Of a stretch of 43,670 nt of DNA, positions 24,663 through 33,370 are shown one piece after another. Position 1 is the stretch's first letter, and every line of letters begins with the position of its first letter. The translations under genes were made by a program, and so were the position numbers. The stretch comes from Desulfoluna sp. GTDB lineage: Bacteria; Desulfobacterota; Desulfobacteria; Desulfobacterales; Desulfolunaceae. Below the pieces are notes generated by a model. It saw only the letters and a list, made by a program, of their open reading frames with translations, made no database searches and was not told where the DNA came from. The DNA is taken from NCBI RefSeq assembly GCF_030145185.1, contig NZ_JAQYWB010000049.1, positions 1 to 43,670 on the forward strand, in the 5' to 3' direction.

Positions 24663-25805
24663 ATGAAAACACAGACCCACGACATGCAAAAAGAGCAGAA
24701 AAATCCGAAGAAGAGCCAGGATGGCTTTACCCTCCTCGAAATCCTTGTCGTCCTGACCATCATGGGCTTCCTCATCGCCATGGTCGCCCCCAGATTGGCC
24801 GGTATTTCCGGCGGGGCCGTGGACACCGTGTGCGACTCGAATCAGAATCGGATGGTGACGTATATGTCTTCATTTTTTGAGCAGACGAATCGGTTTCCCA
24901 ATAAGCTGACCAACCTGGTGATTGAGGATGGTATTATTGCCGCAGGGACAGCTGGGAAATATCAGATTCCCATGACATCTGATCAGGATCCTGAGAATGG
25001 AGCGGAAGTTCTTGCCGCCGAGTTTTATGAGAGAAACCATTTCCATATCCACGTGTTGAATGACGATGAGGCCAAAGAGCTCAAGAAGATGGGGATCGTC
25101 AAGGTGTTTAACTTGAATGACTACAGCGGCCAGAATGATGCCGGCGATGATTTCACCGGTGATGAAACCACGAATGATATTGCTAATGATCTTGTTTTGG
25201 CTGCCGACCGTAAACCCGTCATGGAGTCGGTTACTGTTAAAGAAGACCTGGGTGTTGCTATGGTCGGTTGTGGTATCGCTGACGCCAATTTTGTTGCAAC
25301 CAATAAAACCGAGCGCGGCTGGGGAGAGCCTGAATTTATTGGCCGTATCGTTTTGGGCATGGGCCCTGAGTGCAGCCTCATCACCTCCGGTATTATCGGC
25401 AATGCCGCCCATTGTCCCGGTGGGATTCAGAACACCGACAATTGCACCTACAATGATTACAGTCTGGTTCTGCCCAGGCTGGAGGCGACGGCTGCAAGGA
25501 TGAGTGATGCCACAATAGGTGCCGTGTTCATTCCTATGGATGGTGACACTGATGAATCCGGTATTCAGATCAGCTGTTTGTCCTACGATGATGCACCCAC
25601 CAGTGGTTACGATTACGTCGGCAATACTGAGAACTTTAGATATCGTCAGTTTACGATTGATGAAGCTCAGGAAGCTTGGCAGTTTGCTACTCAGTGCCCC
25701 GAGGGACATATGTACCCCGAGGATGACGGTGAATTTTGGGGGATCGATTTTGCTCCGACGACCCCTGCTCACGGTGGGCCTAGTGCTGGTTCTATCGACG
25801 GTTAA
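24663..25805 (+). CDS. Long type IV prepilin-like protein 1 (candidate major subunit)
   Basis: 380-aa prepilin. A 21-residue basic leader ends in Gly before the class III cleavage site (G21|F22), Glu is at mature position 5, and the hydrophobic helix reads FTLLEILVVLTIMGFLIAMV. The large ectodomain (about 320 aa) has several Cys (VCDSNxNR, VGCGI, AAHCPGG) and no recognised family. It is paralogous to the protein at 41453, sharing FNLNDY, ERGWxE, GxGPE, TSGI and DEWGID-like motifs. A TAGGAGA site precedes the ATG. It opens the pilus cluster and is cleaved by a prepilin peptidase not encoded here. A hairpin at 25833 follows. Confidence 0.9.
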   Translation: MKTQTHDMQKEQKNPKKSQDGFTLLEILVVLTIMGFLIAMVAPRLAGISGGAVDTVCDSNQNRMVTYMSSFFEQTNRFPNKLTNLVIEDGIIAAGTAGKYQIPMTSDQDPENGAEVLAAEFYERNHFHIHVLNDDEAKELKKMGIVKVFNLNDYSGQNDAGDDFTGDETTNDIANDLVLAADRKPVMESVTVKEDLGVAMVGCGIADANFVATNKTERGWGEPEFIGRIVLGMGPECSLITSGIIGNAAHCPGGIQNTDNCTYNDYSLVLPRLEATAARMSDATIGAVFIPMDGDTDESGIQISCLSYDDAPTSGYDYVGNTENFRYRQFTIDEAQEAWQFATQCPEGHMYPEDDGEFWGIDFAPTTPAHGGPSAGSIDG

Positions 25806-25832
25806 GGCGTCCCTGTTAGTTTAAAGTGACAT

Positions 25833-25860
25833 ACTGCGGGGAGGGCAGCTTCCCCGCAGT
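25833..25860 (+). terminator. Hairpin after prepilin 1
   Basis: A perfect 10-bp stem ACTGCGGGGA / TCCCCGCAGT with an 8-nt loop is followed by TTCTT. It is a strong stem with a short U tract. It may terminate partly or protect the abundant prepilin transcript 3' end. Confidence 0.65.
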
Positions 25861-25934
25861 TCTTAATCCGTTTTAAGTCTGATGTAAGAACTTTGGCGTA
25901 AAATGTCACACGCCGTGGGTGCCTCGTGAACCCT

Positions 25935-26085
25935 GTAGGATGGGCAAAGGGAATGCCGTGCCCATCGGGCGCGGGGGTAACCGTCCACGCCAGAGAACGG
26001 TGCCGGTCCATCGATATTTTCGTCATTATCAGCGATGCGGGTGCCCGATGAAAGATGGGCACGCTTCGCGCTTTGCCCATCCTAC
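25935..26085. repeat. Inverted-repeat element GTAGGATGGGCAAAG
   Basis: Perfect 15-bp arms GTAGGATGGGCAAAG (25935-25949) and CTTTGCCCATCCTAC (26071-26085) flank 121 bp with further symmetric blocks (GTGCCCATCGGG / CCCGATGAAAGATGGGCAC). It looks like a paired REP-type element. No gene is seen in 25806-26378 apart from this, the hairpin and the type B repeat. Confidence 0.8.
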
Positions 26086-26280
26086 GGGCCGTCGTCGTGC
26101 GGATAATGACGGTGGCTGAGAAAGGATGGTAATCAAAAAAGCCATTGCGGCGGCTTATGTTTTTGTTCCGTCCTCATTTTTCCCGGTAAGAGGGAACCCA
26201 TAGAGTGGGCCGAAACGATGATCAAGGTCATTTTTTTAACAGCCAGACCGGATGCGCAGGGGCTGCTGTATAGCTTTTCA

Positions 26281-26350
26281 AAACCTGTTTGTTAAACCCG
26301 TCGTTATAAAATCAGGCAAAAGTTTGGCCCCCGGCAAGGCCGCCGGAGGC
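26281..26350 (+). repeat. Type B intergenic repeat before prepilin 2
   Basis: AAACCTGTTTGTTAAACCC ... AAAAGTTTGGCCCCCGGC, then AAGGCCGCCGGAGGC, followed by GCTTTTG. The 12-mer end lies 28 bp before the start codon. Confidence 0.88.
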
Positions 26351-26378
26351 GCTTTTGTTTAATGTTTAAAGTGATGTG

Positions 26379-28412
26379 ATGATGAGACGTAATTTCTTGG
26401 ATCCAACTGGTTTTACCCTCCTCGAGATCCTCGTGGCCCTGACGATCCTCGGTTTTTTAACGGCCATGGTGGTTCCGGCCATGGGGGTGATGGACAATCG
26501 GGCGAGGGCGGAGGAGACGGTGAAGCGCATGGAGCGGATCCGGCGAGCGATGCTCGGGGACCCGGATCGCTACGATGAGAAGGGGAGGCGGATCATCGGG
26601 GGGTACGTGGGGGATATGCGGAGATGGCCGGAGTTGTGGGAGGCGCGGGCGGAGATCAGGCCAAAATGTGGAGATCCTGATTGGGATGATCCCGCGGGGC
26701 CTGCCGAAGGCCTCGGCCAGGGACCGGGGTATGATCTAAGCCCCATCAAGGCTTTTTACAGGCCATCGGGGCGCTTCGTGAAGGGGCGGTGGCGGTGGAA
26801 TACTCCCTATAGAAAGCTTGAAAACCGCTCCGATAGCAACGACCACATCGGCGGCCTGGAGACGGAAAACGAGGGCCAGCCCCGAGGGCTCTGGACGCGG
26901 TATACGGAAGATTTAAATTTTACCGTGAAAGGCGCGTCTGCCGGCGTGGGGGATTACGAACCACCGGGAACGGTTGAAGGCAGCGACTGGAAGGGGCCGT
27001 ATCTCAATCCTGCCCTTGATGAGAACCTCAAAGATGCCCTTCATTTTGCCGATGATGAGGCTTCATATGAAGCCCTGGAGCCGTTTTGGCACAACTCGGG
27101 GCCTCACAACGGGTTCGAGACCTGGGAAGACGGAAGCTATGAACCGACGTCAGAGCTTGGAGAGCTTTTTGACGAAAAGGAGAGTTTTCGGCTCCTCCAG
27201 AACGACGGCCGCCTGGCGGACGGATGGGGGCGGGCGTTTCGGTTTTTTATCACCGAGGACAAAGACCGGGCGGGGAGTACGATTTTTTGGATTATCTCTG
27301 AAGGCCCGGATTATGAAGGGCGGTACCCCACCAAGGGAAGCTGCCCCCCCCTTACCTGGGACGATGATCCTGATGACACCATGGGACAAGCCTACGATCC
27401 GGACGATACGTACAATGCGGACAACATCGTGATGAAGCTTTTCTCCTATGATTGGGAGGCTGTTTTCGAAGAGGAGAAAAAGGAAAAAGAGGCCGCGACT
27501 CGCAAGCGTCTTGAGGTCATTCGGAAGGCCGTTGTGGGTGAAGCGCCCACAGGCCTGAATTACGGCTTTACCGGCGATCTTTGCCGGTTGCCGAAATTGT
27601 TCAGGTGGGAAGGTTCGTCCTGGGACGATGCGGATGAGTCGAATGCCTACACCAAAGGCCAGCCTCGGGGGCTCTGGACCGATACCCCGAATACCGCTGA
27701 TTCGGGTGATGATCTTCCCGAATCAACCTCGGGCATCGGCTGGCGGCATCGGTCCCTGAAAGAACCGGGCGGGATCGAAGACGAAAATGTTCTTCAAGAT
27801 GCCTGGGGAAGGGATCTTCTCTTTTTTTATGACGGGGCAGGTGACGCGCTGCTTGTGTTGTCACGCGGGGCGGATGGAAAATTTAATTTTTTGTCAACCA
27901 ACCCGGAGAAAACAGAGCCGGAGTCCCTGACGGAAGCCGTGGATACCTCCGGTTACGATCCGTCGGTGGTATGCAATCAGGATAACCTTCACCTGCTTAT
28001 CGATCAAAGCGATTGGATGCCGGGTTTTTTCCGTCTCGCTAAACTGACAGTGTTCAACGCAACAGCCAATGTAACCAAACTTAGATTTTTTCGAGGGGGC
28101 ACAGACGCAGCCTCGGAGACGAAGATGGCGGAGAGCCTTGTGGACGCCGATGCGGACACCCAGGTGGATGATTGGGTTGTCGGCGACGGGACAGTCCCCG
28201 CCTTGGTTTTTAATGACACCACAGCAGAGAAAGCCGTTACGGGCGCGCGGTACCTGGTGATCTGGAATGATACCGATATCGATGCCGAAGGATTAAACAC
28301 ACCCGATCCCGGCGAAGAGGGCATCACCATCATCTACCCTCTCCTTGGCGTTTCGGGGAGCGGGCAACAGGGAGAGCTGACCCTTGATGTGGGAGATTTT
28401 AAGGGGTTTTGA
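26379..28412 (+). CDS. Giant prepilin with two tandem pseudopilin units
   Basis: 677-aa prepilin: a short leader (G11|F12), Glu at +5, and helix FTLLEILVALTILGFLTAMV. The ectodomain repeats one architecture twice. Unit 1 (about 53-355) has RRAMLGD, GYVGDMRRWPEL, QPRGLW, WKGPYL, DGWGRAFRFF and NADNIVM. Unit 2 (about 378-545) has RKAVVGE, GFTGDLCRLPKLF, QPRGLW, DAWGRDLLFFYD and NQDNLHL, and is preceded by a charged helix (EEEKKEKEAATRKRLE) like the one before unit 1. A further C-terminal region (545-677) is strand-rich and acidic. GspG-like units normally occur once per 140-250-aa protein. The start could be GTG 26376, ATG 26379 or ATG 26382, and none has a good ribosome site. Confidence 0.9.
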   Translation: MMRRNFLDPTGFTLLEILVALTILGFLTAMVVPAMGVMDNRARAEETVKRMERIRRAMLGDPDRYDEKGRRIIGGYVGDMRRWPELWEARAEIRPKCGDPDWDDPAGPAEGLGQGPGYDLSPIKAFYRPSGRFVKGRWRWNTPYRKLENRSDSNDHIGGLETENEGQPRGLWTRYTEDLNFTVKGASAGVGDYEPPGTVEGSDWKGPYLNPALDENLKDALHFADDEASYEALEPFWHNSGPHNGFETWEDGSYEPTSELGELFDEKESFRLLQNDGRLADGWGRAFRFFITEDKDRAGSTIFWIISEGPDYEGRYPTKGSCPPLTWDDDPDDTMGQAYDPDDTYNADNIVMKLFSYDWEAVFEEEKKEKEAATRKRLEVIRKAVVGEAPTGLNYGFTGDLCRLPKLFRWEGSSWDDADESNAYTKGQPRGLWTDTPNTADSGDDLPESTSGIGWRHRSLKEPGGIEDENVLQDAWGRDLLFFYDGAGDALLVLSRGADGKFNFLSTNPEKTEPESLTEAVDTSGYDPSVVCNQDNLHLLIDQSDWMPGFFRLAKLTVFNATANVTKLRFFRGGTDAASETKMAESLVDADADTQVDDWVVGDGTVPALVFNDTTAEKAVTGARYLVIWNDTDIDAEGLNTPDPGEEGITIIYPLLGVSGSGQQGELTLDVGDFKGF

Positions 28413-28569
28413 CTCTTATCCCAGCTCTTTTTCGTTTGTCGTATCCGCCTTTGGGAGGCTCAGCTCCCTTTTTTGAGAGTGTGAACCCGAACTGAATGAA
28501 TCAACACAAATCCCCTTGTCTCCGAAAGCGTTTTGCTCAGGTGCGGCGTGGGCGACGCCGAATCAAAAA

Positions 28570-28592
28570 GCCGCACCGGAGTGCGGCGCTCC
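28570..28592. repeat. Palindromic repeat F (GCCGCACCGGAGTGCGGC)
   Basis: The 23-bp block also occurs twice, in opposite orientations, at 33371-33440. It lies in the 401-bp interval 28413-28813, which has no gene. That interval also contains the CTTTGGCTACGCCGCGACA block similar to 17366-17384 and the type A repeat. Confidence 0.8.
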
Positions 28593-28702
28593 GTTTCAGC
28601 TCGGCTTTCTGTTGAGGCTTTGGATCTGCTCATGAATTTGCGGCGAACGGTCCGTCTACGCCTTTGGCTACGCCGCGACACGTGCATAACCTCGCCCATC
28701 AC

Positions 28703-28793
28703 GCGAATGCGGACGCATTACAGCCCAGGGTAACGACACCCGCGGCGCATTCGCAAACCAGCTTTCAAGGTGGCACACCTTGCCGCCGGAGGC
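28703..28793 (+). repeat. Type A intergenic repeat before the PilM-PilN gene
   Basis: GCGAATGCGGACGC ... GCGCATTCGC (distal inverted arms), AAGGTGGCACACCTT hairpin, then GCCGCCGGAGGC and a seven-T run. It ends 20 bp before the TTG start. Full-length homologues are at 39474 and 42734. Confidence 0.92.
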
Positions 28794-28813
28794 TTTTTTT
28801 GGAGATTTTTTTA

Positions 28814-30316
28814 TTGTTCCCGTTTTTAGAAAAAAAGATCCTTGCGGTGGAGACGTCTGGAGAGACCATCCGGGCGGCACTCATCGTGAAAAAGGGGCGA
28901 ACGCATGAAATCCGGGATCTGGTCTCCCTTGTGCGCCCGTCCCCCGAGGACGACTTGCCGGACATCGGGATGATCAAGGAGCTTGGGGTGAGGCTGGGGG
29001 TCTCTGAAGGGCCTGCGGTTTTTGTCACCTCCATGGCGCGGGCCGTGGAGATTCCCATGGACGGGGCCCGGGTCTATGAGATGAAGCAGTACGAGCTTTG
29101 TGAGGCGGTGAAGTGGGAGGTGGAACCTTACACCGGCGTGACGGGGGACAACGCCCTGGTGGGCGTCTCCGTTGCGTCCAAGGCAGCCGTGGAGCCGGGG
29201 ATGATTATCCCGGATGACGATGACGAAGAGACCCTGGTGAACGTCTCGGTGCTGGAAAGAAACGTCTATCGGGCGGTTAAGGAGAGATTCAAGGCGGCCG
29301 GGTTTTCCCTGACGCGGATCTACCCTCCGGACGTTTGTTTCTATATGCCCTTGTATCTTGCGCCCCATGAGGAGGCCTCACGTGCCATTTTAGAGATTGG
29401 CGTGGATTACTCCAATTTCGCCATTCTTCGCGGGGGGGCTCCTTTACAGATCAACACCCTCAATATCAGTTACGAAGCCTTGAAGGAGCTGCTCTCCGGT
29501 GAGTCGGAGAGCCCCGATCTCGAAGAGACGATCAAATTTACGGTGGGACAGGCCCCCGGCCCGCTTCCCCTCGTGGTGAGCGGGGTGGGCGCGGGGGATC
29601 CCGAGGTTGTCTCGTATCTGGCTGGGGTGGTTCCCCATGGCGCGGAGCCCCTGGAGATCAGGAAAAGCGCAGGGCTCAGGGGGGGCGAGGCCGCGCAGAA
29701 TTCTGCTTTTGCGACGGTCTCCGGCGCGGGCATTCGGGAACTCAAGGCCGGAAGCACGCGGAAAATTGGCATTAGCGATGAGGAAGCCCTGGTCCTGAAG
29801 GTGAAACGGAGCGCCTATCTGATGCCCCTTGTGGTGATGGTGCTCCTTTTTCTGGTGCTCTTTTCCCACTATGAGTACATGCGCTTCAGGGAAGGGACTC
29901 TGAAAAAGGAGATGACGCACTATAAGGCAGTTTTAAGCGAGAAAAAAGCGACGAAGGCTCATTATGAGACCCTTCTTACCCGATCCAAAAAGCTTCGGGA
30001 TGAGATTGATTTTATCAAGAAACGTATCGCCTTTGCCCAAGGGGACGCAGATAAAAAAATAGACCACCTGATCCGTGTGATGGAAGGGGTGGCTGATGCA
30101 GCGCCATCCCGCGTTGTTCTTACTGATTTCACTCAGAACGGGGAGCGGCTTTATACCCTCTCCGGGGAAGCCGGCAACCTCACCTCGGTGGGGGCATACG
30201 CCACCGGCCTGCAGGCGCTTGCCTGGTGCGAGGTGGCTGAGATGAAGGAAATCAGACAGGTCGGTGCTTCTTTTGCCTTCCTTTTTTCGATTCAGACGCA
30301 GGGGGCTTCGGAGTGA
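28814..30316 (+). CDS. PilM-PilN fusion, type IV pilus alignment platform
   Basis: 500-aa protein joining two parts usually made separately. The N-terminal cytoplasmic actin-like PilM/GspL domain (about 1-300) begins EKKILAVETSGETIRAALI and has EIGVDYSNFAILRGG as its second nucleotide-fold strand. One TM (about 334-353) is followed by a PilN-like periplasmic coiled coil and ferredoxin-like fold (about 355-500). The complex links the assembly ATPase to PilO, PilP and the secretin. TTG 28814 is the probable start (GGAG site 9 bp upstream), because further upstream the frame runs through repeat A. GTGA overlaps the pilO start. Confidence 0.88.
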   Translation: MFPFLEKKILAVETSGETIRAALIVKKGRTHEIRDLVSLVRPSPEDDLPDIGMIKELGVRLGVSEGPAVFVTSMARAVEIPMDGARVYEMKQYELCEAVKWEVEPYTGVTGDNALVGVSVASKAAVEPGMIIPDDDDEETLVNVSVLERNVYRAVKERFKAAGFSLTRIYPPDVCFYMPLYLAPHEEASRAILEIGVDYSNFAILRGGAPLQINTLNISYEALKELLSGESESPDLEETIKFTVGQAPGPLPLVVSGVGAGDPEVVSYLAGVVPHGAEPLEIRKSAGLRGGEAAQNSAFATVSGAGIRELKAGSTRKIGISDEEALVLKVKRSAYLMPLVVMVLLFLVLFSHYEYMRFREGTLKKEMTHYKAVLSEKKATKAHYETLLTRSKKLRDEIDFIKKRIAFAQGDADKKIDHLIRVMEGVADAAPSRVVLTDFTQNGERLYTLSGEAGNLTSVGAYATGLQALAWCEVAEMKEIRQVGASFAFLFSIQTQGASE

Positions 30317-30855
30317 AGAAACTGACCAAGCTAGAAAAATTCGGCATGGCAGCGGCTATCGTTGTCATTGGCACCTATTTCTATATGGGCAAGGTGTACG
30401 ACCCCCAAGCCGCCTCACTTAAGAAGACGGTGACCTCCCTTAATAAGATTATTCAGGAGATCAACGCCATGGAGGAGGTAAAGTCTGAGCGCAGTATTCG
30501 GAAAACCGTTGAAAAACGTGAAGCAGAGCTGGCTGTGTTGAAGGAGAACCAGGGCGGTTCGGTAAGGCAGACCGGGGATGAATCTGAAATCACGACCCTG
30601 ATGACGGACATCAACCAACGCATCGAAGGCAGCGGGCTGAAAGCCCTTGCCATTCTCCCCATGGGAGAGGCGGAAACCGGTCTTCTCGGAGGGTTCAAAA
30701 AGTATTCACTCCAGATCAGCGGGCGCTATTATCCCTTCCTTGGTTTCATAAAGGGCCTTGAATCCATGGAGGATGCCGTGGTGATTGAACATATTACCAT
30801 GGAAAAGATGGATGACGGGCTGCCCTTGAGGATTTCCCTGGACTTGATGATTTAG
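30313..30855 (+). CDS. pilO: PilO-like pilus alignment protein
   Basis: 180-aa bitopic inner-membrane protein. A short cytoplasmic start is followed by one TM (about 10-25), a periplasmic coiled coil (about 35-85) and a C-terminal ferredoxin-like domain (about 95-180; YPFLGFIKGLESMEDAVVIEHI). It heterodimerises with PilN-type proteins. GTG 30313 overlaps the fusion gene's stop (GTGA), so the two are coupled. Identification rests on order, size and architecture, since PilO sequences diverge widely. Confidence 0.85.
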   Translation: MKKLTKLEKFGMAAAIVVIGTYFYMGKVYDPQAASLKKTVTSLNKIIQEINAMEEVKSERSIRKTVEKREAELAVLKENQGGSVRQTGDESEITTLMTDINQRIEGSGLKALAILPMGEAETGLLGGFKKYSLQISGRYYPFLGFIKGLESMEDAVVIEHITMEKMDDGLPLRISLDLMI

Positions 30856-30867
30856 CTTAAAAAAATG

Positions 30868-30938
30868 GTAACGATTCAGATCCAAAAAAAGCCTCCGGCG
30901 GCAAGGTGTGCCACCTTGAAAGGAGGTTGCAAATGCGC
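30868..30938 (-). repeat. Reverse type A fragment with element D terminus
   Basis: GTAACGATTCAG (30868-30879), then GCCTCCGGCGGCAAGGTG and TGCCACCTTGAAAGGAGGTT on the plus strand, i.e. type A reading toward pilO. It is followed after 35 bp by a forward type B copy, which makes a back-to-back pair. Confidence 0.85.
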
Positions 30939-30973
30939 TTTGGGGTTTCGATTCGCCCAAGATTGATTTTTAA

Positions 30974-31027
30974 GACCTGTTTATCAAACTTTTCAAAAGT
31001 TTGGCCCCCGGCAGGGCCGCCGGAAGC
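30974..31027 (+). repeat. Type B intergenic repeat before pilP
   Basis: GACCTGTTTATCAAAC, hairpin AAACTTTTCAAAAGTTT, then GGCCCCCGGCAGGGCCGCC and GGAAGC. The last motif has one change from the common 12-mer. It ends 54 bp before the pilP start. Confidence 0.88.
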
Positions 31028-31081
31028 TTTCTGGAATTCTGTCAAGTAACTGTAATGATGCTTATAAAACGAGATGTGCCC

Positions 31082-31441
31082 ATGAAAATGAGATGTGCTG
31101 TGTTTATTGTGCTGATGGTGGCCGGTTTTGTCCGGGTCTCCTTTGCTGAGCGGAGCCCCTTTGAGGTGCCTGCCGTGTCGAAGGATCGTTACAATTATGC
31201 GGAGGCTCTGAAGGAGGTCACCCTTAAAGGGGTTGTTTCAACGGAAAAAGGGGGCTGTGCGGTTTTTGAGAGAGGGGGGACGGAAGGGGAGGCAGAGGCC
31301 TCGATGTCTATCTATAAGCTTGGAGAAAAATTAACGGTAGTCCGGGATGGCCTTGAGCATGATTTCAGAGTTGTCTCCTTCGACGGCAAGGTCGTTCATC
31401 TTACGGCCGAAAATAAAGAGCATTTTGAGGTGACGCCATGA
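31082..31441 (+). CDS. pilP: PilP-like exported protein
   Basis: 119-aa protein with a signal peptide (about 1-22, cut after SFA) and a small beta-rich domain (about 40-115; LKGVVSTEKGGCAVFE, YKLGEKL, DHDFRVVSFDG-like strands). It matches the PilP/GspC homology-region pattern that contacts the secretin. It lacks the usual PilP lipobox. ATG 31082 is chosen because it gives a clean signal peptide; the ribosome site is weak. Its stop overlaps the secretin ATG (ATGA). Confidence 0.75.
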   Translation: MKMRCAVFIVLMVAGFVRVSFAERSPFEVPAVSKDRYNYAEALKEVTLKGVVSTEKGGCAVFERGGTEGEAEASMSIYKLGEKLTVVRDGLEHDFRVVSFDGKVVHLTAENKEHFEVTP

Positions 31442-33255
31442 GGGGGGGGCGGGGGGCCGCAGGGCTCATGGTCTTTTTTTGTGTGGCTTCTCTGGTTTCG
31501 GGGTGCAGCCACGGCAAGGGCCTTCGCAAGCCGCAGAGCCATGGCGGGATTTTTTCTTCGGTGGAGCGGGCCAAACCTGCCCCTGTTGTTGAGGCATTAC
31601 CTGAAGCGGACCTCGGCGATGGCAAGCCCATGGTGAAGGTGATTCGCGGAAAAGAAGTCCCTGACATGGAGGCGGCCCGCAGCCTTCTGGGCGAGGCGGA
31701 ATACCGGGTGGAAGGCCTTGGGGCCTCCATTGATCACCTTTACCTTAAAGGCGTAACGGTTCGGACTCTTGCGGAAATCATGACAGAGCTCTCCGGCTAT
31801 AACGTGGTGGCGTCCAACGAGGTGGCGGCTAAGCAAATAACCCTTTTTTTAAAGAACCTCACCTTTCGGGAGGCCATTGAGACCCTTTGCCGCCTGAACA
31901 ACCTCTGGTACCGCGAGGGGCGTCAGGTGGTGACCCTGATGACCGAGGCCGAGTACACCAAAGACATGGTGTCCCGAAAAAACGAGAGCACCCGCGCCTT
32001 TTATGTGCGGTATACCAACGCCGCCGACATGGCCAAGATTATTGCCGCCGCCATGGGGGATCAGGTGGTGCTGGCGGCCGTAAAGAACGAAAAGGTTTAC
32101 GGGTATCTGGAGGAAGACGACGACCCGGACGTTTCTGTGGAGAAAACGGAACGGGCGGTGAACCTTGCCGAGGGGGCAGGGCTTATCCCCGTGTCCAGGA
32201 TCCTGGCAGAGGACGGGGGCGAGGGGGGAAGGCATTTTGCAAAGATCAAAGAGAGGCATTCTGAGCGCCTGGCCGTGATCACGGTCTCCAAGCGAAACAA
32301 CTGCGTGGTGGCCCGTTCCGTGGATGAGGCGATTTTAACGGAGATCGGTAAAATTATCGAAGCCCTGGATACCCCCACGAACCAGGTGCTTCTTGAGATG
32401 AAAATTCTCCAGGTGACCTTAGGGGATAAGTTCGAGTCCTTTTTTCAGATGGATTATGAGGGGAAGGGGAACCCGGGCGCGGGAGGGAAATTTTTCAATC
32501 AACTGGTGTCCATGCCCGGGCTGGGGCTGTCGTCTACCACCGCCGGCTATCTTTTCGCAAATAATAAGTTGAACGCACGGGTTCAGTTTTTCCAGAGTCA
32601 GTCCCGGGCGGACATTATCGCCACCCCTTTTCTCATGTGCGCCAACAACAGCTCCGTGGAGTTTTTTGTGGGGGAGGAGACCCCGCTGCGCGACGAGGTG
32701 ACCACCAAGACCGTTACCCTGGGCGAATCTGAAAACACGGTGACCACCTTTGAGGTGAAGATCAAGCGGGAAGAGCTCGGCACGGACGTCACCATCGCCA
32801 CCTTTATTAACGAAGACAACACCATCACCCTGGACATCGACACCGAGATCTCCTCGGCCAACCTCAACATGACGCAGATCGGTGTCGTCAACGAAGAGAC
32901 CGGGGAGGTGGTGCCCTTTCCCCTGGACGGCATCAACACCAACAAGATCAAGTCCATTGTCTGCGCCCGGTCGGATCAGTCCATCGCCATCGGCGGCATT
33001 ATCCGCGAGGTGGATAACGTCATAGAGACCAAGGTCCCCATCCTGGGCGATATCCCTTTTCTGGGGATGCTCTTTAAAAAGAAAATTGACCACAAAACCA
33101 AAACCGAGACGGTGATCATCCTGACCCCCCATATCATCACCCATCCGGCCCTGGCCGGAAAAACCACGGAGCGTTTTTTGAAGCGGAAAAGCTCCCACCC
33201 TCAGATCACCCGGGGTGAGGAGAACCTGTTGAAGTTTGAGCTGCAGGGAAAATGA
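31438..33255 (+). CDS. pilQ: Lipoprotein secretin (PilQ/MshL/GspD family)
   Basis: 605-aa outer-membrane secretin. The lipoprotein signal ends VSGC (Cys about 22). An STN/N0-type domain (about 95-180; LKGVTVRTLAEIMTELSGYN, LTFREAIETLCRLNNLWY) precedes an N1/secretin_N region (about 180-310) with an acidic insertion (EEDDDPDVSVEKTE), and the secretin domain (about 310-575) is marked by VLLEMKILQV, QADIIATPFL-type and VPILGDIPFLGMLF motifs. It would form the gated pore for the pilus or substrate. The ATG 31438 overlaps pilP's stop. Codons 2-4 contain an eight-G run (31442-31449). An in-frame ATG at codon 11 could give a shorter signal peptide. Confidence 0.92.
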   Translation: MRGGRGAAGLMVFFCVASLVSGCSHGKGLRKPQSHGGIFSSVERAKPAPVVEALPEADLGDGKPMVKVIRGKEVPDMEAARSLLGEAEYRVEGLGASIDHLYLKGVTVRTLAEIMTELSGYNVVASNEVAAKQITLFLKNLTFREAIETLCRLNNLWYREGRQVVTLMTEAEYTKDMVSRKNESTRAFYVRYTNAADMAKIIAAAMGDQVVLAAVKNEKVYGYLEEDDDPDVSVEKTERAVNLAEGAGLIPVSRILAEDGGEGGRHFAKIKERHSERLAVITVSKRNNCVVARSVDEAILTEIGKIIEALDTPTNQVLLEMKILQVTLGDKFESFFQMDYEGKGNPGAGGKFFNQLVSMPGLGLSSTTAGYLFANNKLNARVQFFQSQSRADIIATPFLMCANNSSVEFFVGEETPLRDEVTTKTVTLGESENTVTTFEVKIKREELGTDVTIATFINEDNTITLDIDTEISSANLNMTQIGVVNEETGEVVPFPLDGINTNKIKSIVCARSDQSIAIGGIIREVDNVIETKVPILGDIPFLGMLFKKKIDHKTKTETVIILTPHIITHPALAGKTTERFLKRKSSHPQITRGEENLLKFELQGK

Positions 33256-33370
33256 AAAGCATGAAACACGTGCCCCTGGCGGCGAGGGTGGCGAAGCCAC
33301 TTTAACGAAAAACAGGCCTTGGTCATCGTTTGGGCTGCGGCCTTTAAAAAACCGAGAAAGACGAACCGAA

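Noticed and set aside
28703-28793. Repeat A as an integron attC site
   Set aside because: Inverted outer arms exist, but the conserved core and inverse-core sites and an integrase are absent, and copies lie inside an ordered pilus operon, not between cassettes.
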